Source: Candidatus Krumholzibacteriota bacterium
GTDB taxonomy: Bacteria; Krumholzibacteriota; Krumholzibacteriia; JACNKJ01
NCBI GenBank assembly: GCA_016933175.1
Contig: JAFGBK010000073.1
Span: forward strand, 1 to 55,026
Direction of reading: 5' to 3'
DNA length: 55,026 nt
The stretch's first letter is position 1; each line of letters opens with the position of its first letter. Of the stretch, positions 26,676 through 34,954 are shown one piece after another. The notes under the pieces are model-generated. The model was not told the DNA's origin. It searched no databases and saw nothing but the letters and a program-made list of their open reading frames with translations. The position numbers and the translations under genes were made by a program.

Positions 26676-28118
26676 TCAGTCGGCCACCTCCTCCTCGGCG
26701 GGCTCGGCGGGGGCCGCCGGCGCCTCCGGCACGGTGCGCCCCGGCACGAAGCGGCCGTCGCCCGGCGCGCCGTGCAGCTGTCCCCCCTCGACGACGCGCT
26801 TGCCGCGCAGGTAGACCGAGCGGATCTCGCCGCGCACCTCGAAGTCCTCGAAGGGACACCAGTCGGCGGCGCCGTGGAGGTCCGCCGTCCGCAGGCGGCG
26901 GATGGGATTGGGGTCGAAGACGAGGAAGTCCGCGTCGGCGCCCTTGCGCAGCGCGCCCTTGGCCGGCACCAGGCCGAAGAGCCGCGCCGGATTCTCCGCC
27001 AGGATGCGGGCCAGCAGGAGCAGGCTGGCGTTGCTGCGCGGCGTCAAGCCCCCGTCGCCCAGGGCCACCAGGCGGCTGAAGGTGAGCAGGAAGAGGGTCT
27101 CCACGCCGGGCATCCCGCCGGGCGTGCGCGTGAAGTCGCCGCCGGCGGCGCCCTTCTGCGCGCGGGAGAAGGGGGCGTGATCGGTGGCCAGCACGTCGAT
27201 CTCGCCCTCGGTGACGGCGGCCGTCAGGGCGTGGCGGTCCGCCGCCGTGCGCAGGGGCGGATGGACCACGTACAGGTGGCCATCCTCTCCCTCGTAGCGC
27301 TCGCGGTCCAGCAGCAGGTACTGGGGACAGGTCTCGGCGTGGATGGTCCAGCCCTCGCCGCGGAAGCGGCGGATGACCTCCAGGCCGCGGGCCGTGCTGA
27401 GGTGCACCACGTAGAGGGGGCAGTCCGCCAGCCGGCAGAGCGTCGCCACGCGGTGGACGGCCTCGGCCTCCACCAGGTCGGGCCGACTCGCCTCGTGGAA
27501 GCGCGCCGCCGTGTTCCCGGCCGCCTTGGCGCGCTCGCGCAGGAAGGCCGCCGCTTCCCCGTTCTCGCAGTGGGCCATCAGGAGGCCTCCGGCCTCGCCG
27601 ACGGCGTCGGCCAGGCGCAGGATCTCCGCGTCGCCGAGCTGCATGCCGGCCTCGCCGTAGGCCGTGAAGACCTTGAAGCTCGTCGCGCCTCGCTTCACCA
27701 GGGTCGGCACGCGGTCGAGCGCCGCCTGCGAGAAGGAGGTGACGTTGACGTGCAGGCCCACGTCCACGTGGGCCTTGCCCTCGATGCCGGCGCGGCGCCG
27801 CTCGAAGCTGGCCACCAGGTCCTCGCCCGGCTCCTGCACGGTGAAGTCGATGACCGTCGTCACCCCGCCGAAGACCGCCGAGCGCGTGCCGGTCTCCACG
27901 CCGTCCACGGAGAAGAAGTCCTTGGACGGCACGCCCAGGTGCACGTGGGCGTCCACGACGCCTGGGAAGACGATCCGCCCCGTGGCGTCGATCTCCTCCT
28001 TGCCGGCGCCGAGGCCCTGGCCGATCTCGGCGATGGTCTCGCCGCGCACCGCCAGGTCCCCCATGACCACGCCGTCGGGGGTGACGATGCGTCCGGACCG
28101 GACTACGAGGTCGTACAT
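26676..28118 (-). CDS. hyuA: Dihydropyrimidinase/D-hydantoinase family hydrolase (HyuA type)
   Basis: A protein of 480 residues of the cyclic amidohydrolase family. Metal and catalytic residues are in place: VVDAHVHLGVP (His58, His60), the lysine carbamylated in the family in ATSFKVFTAY (Lys149), LMAHCENGE (His183), YVVHLSTARG (His239), AETCPQYLLLD and LATDHAPFS (Asp313). It opens cyclic ureides such as dihydropyrimidines or hydantoins. HyuA/YgeZ homologues belong to the gene set for anaerobic purine breakdown, and the neighbours here support that role; the substrate remains inferred. A Pro/Glu-rich tail follows the domain. ATG 28118 lies 17 nt after xdhC, with AAGGAG. Confidence 0.86.
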   Translation of the reverse strand: MYDLVVRSGRIVTPDGVVMGDLAVRGETIAEIGQGLGAGKEEIDATGRIVFPGVVDAHVHLGVPSKDFFSVDGVETGTRSAVFGGVTTVIDFTVQEPGEDLVASFERRRAGIEGKAHVDVGLHVNVTSFSQAALDRVPTLVKRGATSFKVFTAYGEAGMQLGDAEILRLADAVGEAGGLLMAHCENGEAAAFLRERAKAAGNTAARFHEASRPDLVEAEAVHRVATLCRLADCPLYVVHLSTARGLEVIRRFRGEGWTIHAETCPQYLLLDRERYEGEDGHLYVVHPPLRTAADRHALTAAVTEGEIDVLATDHAPFSRAQKGAAGGDFTRTPGGMPGVETLFLLTFSRLVALGDGGLTPRSNASLLLLARILAENPARLFGLVPAKGALRKGADADFLVFDPNPIRRLRTADLHGAADWCPFEDFEVRGEIRSVYLRGKRVVEGGQLHGAPGDGRFVPGRTVPEAPAAPAEPAEEEVAD

Positions 28119-28135
28119 CCTTGCTCCTTCGTTCG

Positions 28136-28990
28136 CTAGCCGCCGTTCGCGCCGCCCGGGGGCGGCGTCCGCCGCCGGAAGGCCACGAGCTCGGCGACGA
28201 CGGCCAGCCCGATCTCCTCGGGGGTCTGGGCGCCGATGGACAGGCCCACGGGGCTGTGGAAGCGCCCCAGCAGCCCGTCCACGGGCGCGTTGCGCTGGCG
28301 GAGCTCCGCCAGCAGGGCGTCGATCTTATGGCGGCTGCCCAGCATGCCGATGTAGCCCGCCTCCGTGCGACAGGCCCAGTCCAGGGCCTCCAGGTCGAGG
28401 CCGTGGGCCCGGTTCGCCAGGAGCACCGCGTCGCGGGGCGTCGGCGGCGGCCACTCGTCTGCGGTCCGCGCCGAACCGACGAGGCGGCCGGCGGCGAAGG
28501 GAAAGCGCTCCTCGCTGGCGAACTCGGCCCGGTCGTCCAGGACGAAGACGGCAAAGCCCACCGCGTGGGCGAAGCTGGCCGCGGACCGCCCCACGTGGCC
28601 CCCGCCCATGACCAGCAGGCGGGGGGACCGCAGGCCCGGGTCCGCCAGGAGCTCCGCCAGTCGGGACCGCGCCGCCTCCGCAGGCGCGAAGTACTCGGCC
28701 TCCAGCTCCACGCTGCCGCCGCAGAGCATGCCCTCGTCCGCGTCGGCGTCCAGGCGCCGGCGCCGGGGCGCCGCGGGCGCGTCCCGGAAGGCCTCGCGAG
28801 CCATGTCGGCGGCGGCGCCGTCGATGCGGCCTCCGCCCAGGGTGCCCACCCGCCGCCCGCCCGACAGGAAGGCGGCGCGGGGATGGTCCTTGCGGGGCAC
28901 CGAGCCGCGGTGGGCCGTCACGCTGACGAGCACGCCGGTCCGCCCCTCTTCCAGCTCCCGCAGGAGCGTCTCCAGCACTGCAAGACTCAC
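28136..28990 (-). CDS. xdhC: XdhC family protein (molybdenum hydroxylase maturation factor)
   Basis: A protein of 284 residues. The N-terminal XdhC/CoxI domain shows VLVSVTAHRGSVPRKDHPR, RRVGTLGGGRIDGAA and GMLCGGSVELEAEYF. The C-terminal Rossmann domain shows RLLVMGGGHVGRSAASFAHA, GYIGMLGSRHK and FHSPVGLSIGAQTPEEIGL. XdhC proteins bind the molybdenum cofactor, support its sulfuration and insert it into xanthine-dehydrogenase-type enzymes; the likely client is the large subunit at 32645. The start is GTG 28990, overlapping the upstream stop by 4 nt (GTGA). Confidence 0.9.
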   Translation of the reverse strand: MSLAVLETLLRELEEGRTGVLVSVTAHRGSVPRKDHPRAAFLSGGRRVGTLGGGRIDGAAADMAREAFRDAPAAPRRRRLDADADEGMLCGGSVELEAEYFAPAEAARSRLAELLADPGLRSPRLLVMGGGHVGRSAASFAHAVGFAVFVLDDRAEFASEERFPFAAGRLVGSARTADEWPPPTPRDAVLLANRAHGLDLEALDWACRTEAGYIGMLGSRHKIDALLAELRQRNAPVDGLLGRFHSPVGLSIGAQTPEEIGLAVVAELVAFRRRTPPPGGANGG

Positions 28991-29964
28991 GCCGGACCTC
29001 CATCGCCGCCCGGCCGGGGACTCCCGCCGCCGCGCAGGGCGACCCCCGCGTCGGCGGCGCCGGGAGCGCCGGCGGGACCGGCCCGCCCCAGGGCCTCCAG
29101 GAGGGCCGTCAGGACGCCCGCCGCCACGGCCCGCCCCTTGTCCGAGACGCGGGCCGGGTCCACGGCCTCGCCGCGCGGGTCCACGTCGGCCGCCTTGATC
29201 CCGGCCGGCACGATCGTCCCGTCGGCGAGCAGTCCGCGCAGGCGGCCGGCGATCCGGGCCCGGACCTCGCCGGCCACGCGGCCGCCGTCCTCCACCACCG
29301 CCAGCAGGGCCTGCGCCGCCACGAGGTCGCCGATGCGGGCGCGGGCGCGAAAGATCCCGGCGGCCGGCGTCCGGCAGACCCGGCGGGCGCTCTCGCCGCC
29401 CAGCACGCCGGGTTCGCCCGTGTTGGGCGCGGCCTCGCCGTCGGTGATGATCCGGCCCAGGTCGTGGCCCCGCTGCGTCTCCACCACGGCGTCCACGTGC
29501 TCCCCGGCGCGGATGCCCGGGCCCAGGGCCAGGGTCAGGGGCGCGCGGCCGCGCTGCACGCCGTCGGCGCGCTTGAGCATGCGCGCGTCCAGGACGGCGA
29601 AGCAGGGCAGGGCCGCCAGGAGTTCCAGTCCGGCGTCCACGCAGAGGGCGATCCGCCCCTCGCGCCAGGCCTCGCGGATGTCCGCCGCGCGCCCGGCCGG
29701 GTCGGCAGCCGGCGCCGCATCGCCCGCCGCGTCGCCCGCGGCCGCGTCGACGCCGGCGGAGCCGCAGATCCGGGCCGTCACGCCCTCGACGGTCCAGGCG
29801 CCGTGGCGGACGGCCTCGCCGAAGGCCACCAGGCGGCGCACGGCCAAAGGCTGGGGCAGGTCCGTCATGACGAGGGGAAAGCCCGCCCGGTGGAGGTGGA
29901 GGGCGACCGCGCTGGCCAGCTCGCCGGCGCCGCGGACGAGGACGGGATGGCGCTCAAACAGCAT
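28987..29964 (-). CDS. yqeB: YqeB/EF2563-family selenium-dependent molybdenum hydroxylase accessory protein
   Basis: A protein of 325 residues matching the EF2563/YqeB pattern: an N-terminal Rossmann-like HPVLVRGAGELASAVALHLH, FPLVMTDLPQPLAVRRLVAF with FGEAVRHG, DARMLKRADG, LALGPGIRAGEHVDAVVET, GHDLGRIITDGEAAPNTG and the lipoyl-like RARARIGDLVAAQALLAVVE. This family tracks with SelD and selenium-dependent molybdenum hydroxylases, where selenium is held as a labile cofactor rather than selenocysteine. The biochemical step is not established. ATG 29964 is 11 nt inside the end of the YqeC-MocA gene; a long acidic/Ala-rich insert lies near residue 75-95. Confidence 0.85.
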   Translation of the reverse strand: MLFERHPVLVRGAGELASAVALHLHRAGFPLVMTDLPQPLAVRRLVAFGEAVRHGAWTVEGVTARICGSAGVDAAAGDAAGDAAPAADPAGRAADIREAWREGRIALCVDAGLELLAALPCFAVLDARMLKRADGVQRGRAPLTLALGPGIRAGEHVDAVVETQRGHDLGRIITDGEAAPNTGEPGVLGGESARRVCRTPAAGIFRARARIGDLVAAQALLAVVEDGGRVAGEVRARIAGRLRGLLADGTIVPAGIKAADVDPRGEAVDPARVSDKGRAVAAGVLTALLEALGRAGPAGAPGAADAGVALRGGGSPRPGGDGGPA

Positions 29965-31312
29965 CGTCCTCGCAGTCCTCCTCGAGAGCGGCCTCCACGG
30001 CCGCGGCCGCTGCGGGTTCGTCGAGATCCAGTATGACCCCGGCATCGGCCGCCTCCAAGTGAAAAGGCCCCCAGGCCGGGAGCAGGTCGCGGGGGCCGTG
30101 ATCGCCCTCGAGCACGGCCAGGGCCTCGAAGGTGGCGCGCGGCAGCAGGACGGGATGGCCGGGCCGGCCGCCGTGGGCCGGGCGCAGGACGCGGCCGGGC
30201 CGGCGCGCCGCCTCGTCCAGCAGGGCCGCGACGGTGGCGCCGCGCAGGGCGGGCATGTCCCCCAGGGCCAGCAGGAGGCTGTCGGCGTCGGGGCTCAGGG
30301 CGGCGAGGCCGGCGCGCAGGCTGGCGCTCCGGCCGCGGGCGGCGTCCTCGCAGAAGACGGGGCGGAAGCCGCGCGCACGGGCGAGGGCCGCCGCCTCGCC
30401 GCCGGCGTCGCGGGCCGCGGGGCCGAGGACCACGATCCGCTCGCGCAGGCGGGCCCGGGCGAAGACGGCCAGGGTCCGGTCCAGCAGGGGTCGCCCCCGC
30501 AGGGGGAACAGGCGCTTGTCGCCGCCGAAGCGCTCGCCGCCCCCGGCCGCCAGGACCACCAGGGAGCAGTGCGGGCCGGGCGGATCGACGCGGCGGAAGC
30601 GGCCCTCGCGGGCCGAGCCCGTCAGCACCGGCCCCGCCCAGCGGCGGGCCAGGGCCGCGGCCAGGTCCGCCGCCGCCCGCGGGAAGGCGTCGGCCTGGTT
30701 GACGAGCCAGCGCAGGGGCAGGCCCGGCGCCTTGTCCAGGTAGCCGCCGGGCGCCAGCAGCAGGTCCGCGACCGCCTCGGCGTCGAGCCGCACATCCGGC
30801 GCCGGGCCGGGCGGCGCCGGGGGGGCGAGCGGCCGGTCGAAGCGGTGGAGGACCTCGCGGACGGGCCGGTCCAGGGCGGCGGCGCCCGCCACCATCAGCA
30901 CGAGGTCGGCGCCGGGCGGCGCCGGGGGATCGTCGGGCAGGTGGCGCTTGAGGGGCAGGCCGCCGGCCCCGTCGCCCTCCAGGAGGACGACGTCGGCCGC
31001 CGCGCGCAGTGCCGCCAGGTCGGGGGCCGGATCGCCGTGGACCTTCCCCGATTCGCCGAGGCGCGCGCCCAGCAGGACCACGCGCCCGCGCCCGAAGGCC
31101 GCCGGCAGGGCGGCGGGATCGAGCACCGTCTCCACGCCGGGGAAGGGCAGCACCTGGGTCGTCGTGGTCAGGAGCACGCGGGGATGGCGCGCGGCCAGCT
31201 CCCGGGCCAGGGTTGCCAGGAGGCTCGTCTTGCCGCCGCTGCCCAGGACGGCGACGGCCGCGCCGCGGAGCGCGTCCGGCGGCGCGCCCAGGAGGGTCGC
31301 GAGGCCGCCCAC
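29954..31312 (-). CDS. yqeC-mocA: Fusion protein: YqeC-type selenium-cofactor factor plus MocA-type molybdopterin cytidylyltransferase
   Basis: A protein of 452 residues. Residues 1-about 235 are YqeC: P-loop VLGSGGKTSLLATLA (Gly24-Ser30), VLLTTTTQV, VVLLEGDGAGGLPLKRH and RWLVNQAD. Residues about 250-445 are a MobA/MocA nucleotidyltransferase: VVLAAGGGERFGGDKRLFPL, RGRPLLDRTL, GDMPALRG, HPVLLP and GDHGPRDLL. In E. coli these are separate neighbours (yqeC and ygfJ/mocA). The fusion suggests the hydroxylase uses molybdopterin cytosine dinucleotide and that selenium handling and cofactor nucleotide addition are coupled. The start is GTG 31312, one base after the small membrane gene's stop. Confidence 0.87.
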   Translation of the reverse strand: MGGLATLLGAPPDALRGAAVAVLGSGGKTSLLATLARELAARHPRVLLTTTTQVLPFPGVETVLDPAALPAAFGRGRVVLLGARLGESGKVHGDPAPDLAALRAAADVVLLEGDGAGGLPLKRHLPDDPPAPPGADLVLMVAGAAALDRPVREVLHRFDRPLAPPAPPGPAPDVRLDAEAVADLLLAPGGYLDKAPGLPLRWLVNQADAFPRAAADLAAALARRWAGPVLTGSAREGRFRRVDPPGPHCSLVVLAAGGGERFGGDKRLFPLRGRPLLDRTLAVFARARLRERIVVLGPAARDAGGEAAALARARGFRPVFCEDAARGRSASLRAGLAALSPDADSLLLALGDMPALRGATVAALLDEAARRPGRVLRPAHGGRPGHPVLLPRATFEALAVLEGDHGPRDLLPAWGPFHLEAADAGVILDLDEPAAAAAVEAALEEDCEDDAV

Positions 31313-31313
31313 C

Positions 31314-31550
31314 TCAGGAAAGCTGCCGGACGATCATGATGACGAGGAATATGGGCCACAGGAGCGCGACGAGCGGGAACAGGGCCCAGGGGCTCATGGC
31401 CGCGTCCTGGGGATTGGTGGCCGTCGATGTCTGGGTCTCGGAGGGGCCCAGGAACAGGATGGCCACCACCATGCCGACGACCATGTAGGCGACGAACAGG
31501 ATCCAGGCCGTTCGCACGCTGATCCGCGATTTCTTCTTCTTGCGACTCAC
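31314..31550 (-). CDS. Small two-helix membrane protein of unknown function
   Basis: A protein of 78 residues: a basic start (SRKKKKSR), a first membrane helix (about 14-35, ILFVAYMVVGMVVAILFL), a polar loop rich in Ser/Thr, and a second helix (about 53-75, WALFPLVALLWPIFLVIMIV). I do not recognise the family. GTG 31550 has GGAGG 6 nt upstream, a strong site. It is the first gene of the leftward selenium/molybdenum run, ends one base before the YqeC-MocA start, and so is probably co-translated with it. Its link to cofactor assembly is only positional. Confidence 0.65.
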   Translation of the reverse strand: MSRKKKKSRISVRTAWILFVAYMVVGMVVAILFLGPSETQTSTATNPQDAAMSPWALFPLVALLWPIFLVIMIVRQLS

Positions 31551-31736
31551 GGGTGACCTCCGCGCCCGACGGGGCCGCCCCGCGCGACGCCGCGCGGGAC
31601 CACGGAGAGTCTACACCCCGGGATCGCGACCGGGCAAGACGGGGAAGGGCGCCACGGGACGGCGGGCCGGTGCGGGCGCTGCCGGGATGGGGCGGCCGGA
31701 TCGGGCGCGGCGCGCCCCGGGACCCGTCGCGGTCGG

Positions 31737-32495
31737 TCAGCGCCCGCGGCGGACGCGGCCGAAGCCCGTGCTGATGTCCGAGTCGTCGTAGCGCGTCCGC
31801 TTGAAGCTGACGTCTCCGAAACCCGTGCTGCCCGAGACGAAGCCGAAGGTGCAGTCCAGGAAGTGGATGCTGCCGAAGCCCGAGGAGACGGCGAGTTCCT
31901 CCACCTCGGCCTCGTGGATCTTGATGCCGCCCATGCCCGTTTCCAGCTCGACATCCTCCAGCCCCTCGGCCGGACCGAGGCGGATGTCGCCCTTGCCCGT
32001 GGCGGCGTCGATGCTCCGGTAGCCGCCGATGTCCTGGATGGTGATGTCCCCGAGGCCCGTCTCGACGTCGATCTCGCGGCCGCGGGCCATGTCGACCAGA
32101 TCCACGTCGCCGCAGCCGGTCTCGATCTCCAGGTCGATGCCGGCGGGGATGGTGCCGAAGACCCTGCCGATGACGCAGGGCTCGCGGCCCCGGCTGTGCA
32201 TGACGATCTCGCCATCCTCGATGGCCACCTCGACATCGTCGGGGTAGCGTTCCCAGATCTCGACCTCGAGGCGCGCCCGGTCGCCGTCGACGCCGTGCAG
32301 CTCGATGTCGCCCACGGCGCTCTCGATGGCGAGGCGCTCGTCCAGCCTCGCCTCCAGCTCGACGACGCGCTTGTGCTTGAGCTTGACGCCGTCCACGCGG
32401 ACGCCGTGGTCGCACAGGTTCTGGACGGTGCGGGAGCCGGCCGTCGTTCCCAGGATCAGGACGGCCAGCACCGGAAGGAGCAGGAGTCGTTTCAT
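31737..32495 (-). CDS. DUF4097-like secreted beta-strand repeat protein
   Basis: A protein of 252 residues with a signal peptide (MKRLLLLPVLAVLILGTTAG). The rest is a repeated pattern of short strands such as LAIESAVGDIELHGV, LEIETGCGDVDLVDM, IDVETGLGDITIQDI, VELETGMGGIKIHEA and SGSTGFGDVSFKR, every about 22 residues. This is the beta-solenoid rhythm of DUF4097/putative auto-transporter adhesin head proteins. It is probably exported; the function is unknown. ATG 32495 follows GCGAGGTGACCGC. It sits between the two arms of the purine-type locus and may be an unrelated insertion. Confidence 0.75.
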   Translation of the reverse strand: MKRLLLLPVLAVLILGTTAGSRTVQNLCDHGVRVDGVKLKHKRVVELEARLDERLAIESAVGDIELHGVDGDRARLEVEIWERYPDDVEVAIEDGEIVMHSRGREPCVIGRVFGTIPAGIDLEIETGCGDVDLVDMARGREIDVETGLGDITIQDIGGYRSIDAATGKGDIRLGPAEGLEDVELETGMGGIKIHEAEVEELAVSSGFGSIHFLDCTFGFVSGSTGFGDVSFKRTRYDDSDISTGFGRVRRGR

Positions 32496-32594
32496 GCGGT
32501 CACCTCGCGGTCAATGTGTTCTCCGGCCACGCCCGGTCTACGGCTCCTGCCGGACGAGGTTACGGGGCCCGGGCGGCGCGGCGGCCGCTTCGCC

Positions 32595-32623
32595 TTGCGC
32601 GCCGCGCGGAGCGGCGCTAAGCT
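32595..32623 (+). promoter_or_regulatory. Candidate promoter for the molybdenum hydroxylase/ssnA pair
   Basis: TTGCGC, a 17-nt spacer and TAAGCT lie just before the AAAGGAG ribosome site. The transcript would begin near 32630, giving a leader of about 15 nt. Confidence 0.42.
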
Positions 32624-32644
32624 CGTCCCGCGAAAGGAGCCCCC

Positions 32645-34954
32645 GTGACCGATCCCCGCTCCGGCCGCGGGCCGGGCGTGTCCCTGGAGCGCGTGGACGG
32701 GCCCGCCAAGCTGTCGGGCCGCTGCCGCTATCTCCCGGACCTGCGCGTGCCGGGGATGCTGTACGCCTGCCAGGTGACCAGCCCCCATGCTCACGCCCGC
32801 ATCCTCGGCATCGACGCCGGCGCCGCCCGCGCCCGGCCGGGAGTCCATGCCGTCCTCACGGCGGCCGACGTGCCGGGGGAGAACCGCATCGGCGCCGTCA
32901 TCGACGACGGCCAGCCCCTGCTGGCCGAGGGCAGCGCTCGCTACGCGGGCGAGTGCCTGGCGGTGGTGGCCGCCGAGACCGAGGCGCTGGCGCGCGAGGC
33001 CGCGGCCCTCGTCGCGGCGCGGCTCGAACCCCTGCCGGCCCTCCTGGACCTGGAGGCCGCCATGGCGGCGGCGGACGCCGGCATCAACGCGCGCGGCCCC
33101 GTGGCCGCCGAGGCGCGCGTGACCAAGGGCGACGCGGCGCGCGCCCTGGCCGGCGCGGACGCGGTCGTCGAAGGCACCTTCCGCACCGCCCCCCAGGAGC
33201 ACTTCTACCTCGAGCCCCAGGGGGCCCTGGCGCGGCCGGAGGCCGACGGGGGCGTGACCGTCCTCGGCTCCCTGCAGTGCCCCTTCTACGTGCAGACGGC
33301 CGTGGCCCGCACCGCGGGCCTGCCCCTGAGCAAGGTGCGCGTGATCCAGACCCCCACGGGCGGCGCCTTCGGCGGCAAGGAGGACCTGCCCAACGAGATC
33401 TGCGGCCGCGCCGCCCTGCTGGCCCTGGCCACGGGGCGGCCCGTGCGCCTGGTCCTCGAGCGGCGCGAGGACCTGGCGGCCACCAGCAAGCGCCATCCCT
33501 TCCTGATCCACGGCCGGCTGGGCGCCACGCGCGACGGCCGCCTGCTGGCCCTGGACCTGCGGCAGGACGCCGAGGCCGGCGCCTGGGCCAGCCTCTCGGC
33601 GCCGGTGATGTACCGCGCCGCCGTGCAGGGGGCGGGCCCCTACGAGATCCCCCACGTGCGCGTCGAGACGCGCGCCTGGTACACGCACCACCCGCCCAAC
33701 GGCGCCTTCCGCGGCTTCGGCGGCCCCCAGGCCGCCTTCGCCCACGAGCGCCTCGTGGACATGATGGCCGGCGCGCTGGACATGGATCCCGTGGAGCTGC
33801 GTCGCCGCAACCTGCTGCGCCCCGGCGGCCGCACCGCCACGGGGCACCGCGTCGAGGAGGGCGTGGGCGCCCTGGAGACCCTGGAGCGCTGCGCCGCGGC
33901 CGCCCGCGCCGGCGAGGACGCGGTGGCGCCGCCCACGGCGGACGCGAACCGCTGGCTGCTGGCCACGGGCTACGCGTCGGTCGTCTACGGCAACTGCCTG
34001 GGCAAGGCCGGCTGGCACCTGGACGGCGCTGGCGCCTACCTCCAGGTGCACCGGGACGGCTCCGTGTCCTGCGCCGTGGGGCTCATCGAGATGGGGCAGG
34101 GCGCCGAGACGGTCATCACGCAGTTCGTGGCCGAGGCCCTGGGCGTGCCGCCCGAACGCGTGCACCTGCTGCCCGTGGACACGGCCCTGGTGCCCGACTG
34201 CGGCCCAACCGTGGCCAGCCGCAACGTGATCATGAGCGGCAACGCCATCCTCGACGCCGGCCGCCGCCTGCGCGGGCGCCTGGCGGCGCTGGCCGCCGAG
34301 CGGCTGGGGGGCGAGGCGGCGGACATCCGCTTCGCGGCGGGCCGGGTGGCGGGCCCCCGCGGGGAGATGGCCTTCGACGAGCTGGCCGACGAGGCCTGGC
34401 GGCGCAACCTGAACCTGGCGGCCGAGGGCTGGTGGCACGTGCCGCCCCTGGACTTCGACGTCGCGACGGGCCGCGGCGAGGCCTACTTCGCCTACTCCTT
34501 CGCCACCCAGGCCGCCCGCGTGGCCGTGGACCGGCTCACCGGCCAGGTGCGTCTGCTCAAGGTCTGGGCCGCCCACGACGTGGGGCGCGCCGTCAACCCG
34601 GCCGGGATCGAGGCGCAGGTGGAGGGCGGCGTGGCGCAGGGCCTGGGCCTGGCCGTCACCGAGCGCCTGGTGCGCGCGGACGGGCGCACGCTCACCGACA
34701 ACCTGTCCACCTACACCATCCCCACCAGCGTCGAGGCGCCTGATGTGGAGACCCTCGTGGTCGAGGCCCCGCACCCCCTGGGTCCCGGCGGAGCCAAGAG
34801 CCTGGGGGAGCCGGCCCTCATCCCCACCGCCGCGGCCATCGCCAACGCCGTGAGCCGCGCGGTGGGCGCGCCCGTGGACGCCCTCCCCATGGATCCGGAG
34901 CGCGTCCTCGCCCTCGTCGAACAGGGACACCATGGCCAGGACCCTCTTTTCTGA
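32645..34954 (+). CDS. Xanthine-dehydrogenase-family molybdenum-binding large subunit
   Basis: A protein of 769 residues with the small fumarylacetoacetase-like N-part (SLERVDGPAKLSGRCRYLPD, VTSPHAHARIL) and the molybdopterin-binding parts: PTGGAFGGKEDLPNEI, NGAFRGFGGPQAAFAHERL, GLIEMGQGAETVITQFVAEA, GGVAQGLGLAVTE and the catalytic-glutamate loop KSLGEPALIPTA. The Glu of GGKED and an Arg before the FRGFGG motif sit where bovine xanthine oxidase has its substrate Glu802/Arg880 (my alignment by eye), which favours a purine-type substrate. The 2Fe-2S and FAD subunits are not in the window. No in-frame UGA is seen, so selenium, if used, would be non-selenocysteine. GTG 32645 follows AAAGGAG. Confidence 0.88.
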   Translation: MTDPRSGRGPGVSLERVDGPAKLSGRCRYLPDLRVPGMLYACQVTSPHAHARILGIDAGAARARPGVHAVLTAADVPGENRIGAVIDDGQPLLAEGSARYAGECLAVVAAETEALAREAAALVAARLEPLPALLDLEAAMAAADAGINARGPVAAEARVTKGDAARALAGADAVVEGTFRTAPQEHFYLEPQGALARPEADGGVTVLGSLQCPFYVQTAVARTAGLPLSKVRVIQTPTGGAFGGKEDLPNEICGRAALLALATGRPVRLVLERREDLAATSKRHPFLIHGRLGATRDGRLLALDLRQDAEAGAWASLSAPVMYRAAVQGAGPYEIPHVRVETRAWYTHHPPNGAFRGFGGPQAAFAHERLVDMMAGALDMDPVELRRRNLLRPGGRTATGHRVEEGVGALETLERCAAAARAGEDAVAPPTADANRWLLATGYASVVYGNCLGKAGWHLDGAGAYLQVHRDGSVSCAVGLIEMGQGAETVITQFVAEALGVPPERVHLLPVDTALVPDCGPTVASRNVIMSGNAILDAGRRLRGRLAALAAERLGGEAADIRFAAGRVAGPRGEMAFDELADEAWRRNLNLAAEGWWHVPPLDFDVATGRGEAYFAYSFATQAARVAVDRLTGQVRLLKVWAAHDVGRAVNPAGIEAQVEGGVAQGLGLAVTERLVRADGRTLTDNLSTYTIPTSVEAPDVETLVVEAPHPLGPGGAKSLGEPALIPTAAAIANAVSRAVGAPVDALPMDPERVLALVEQGHHGQDPLF

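Noticed and set aside
32645..34954. Possible selenocysteine (in-frame UGA) in the molybdenum hydroxylase
   Set aside because: The reading frame is open throughout with no internal UGA. Selenium in this enzyme class is a labile ligand, not selenocysteine.
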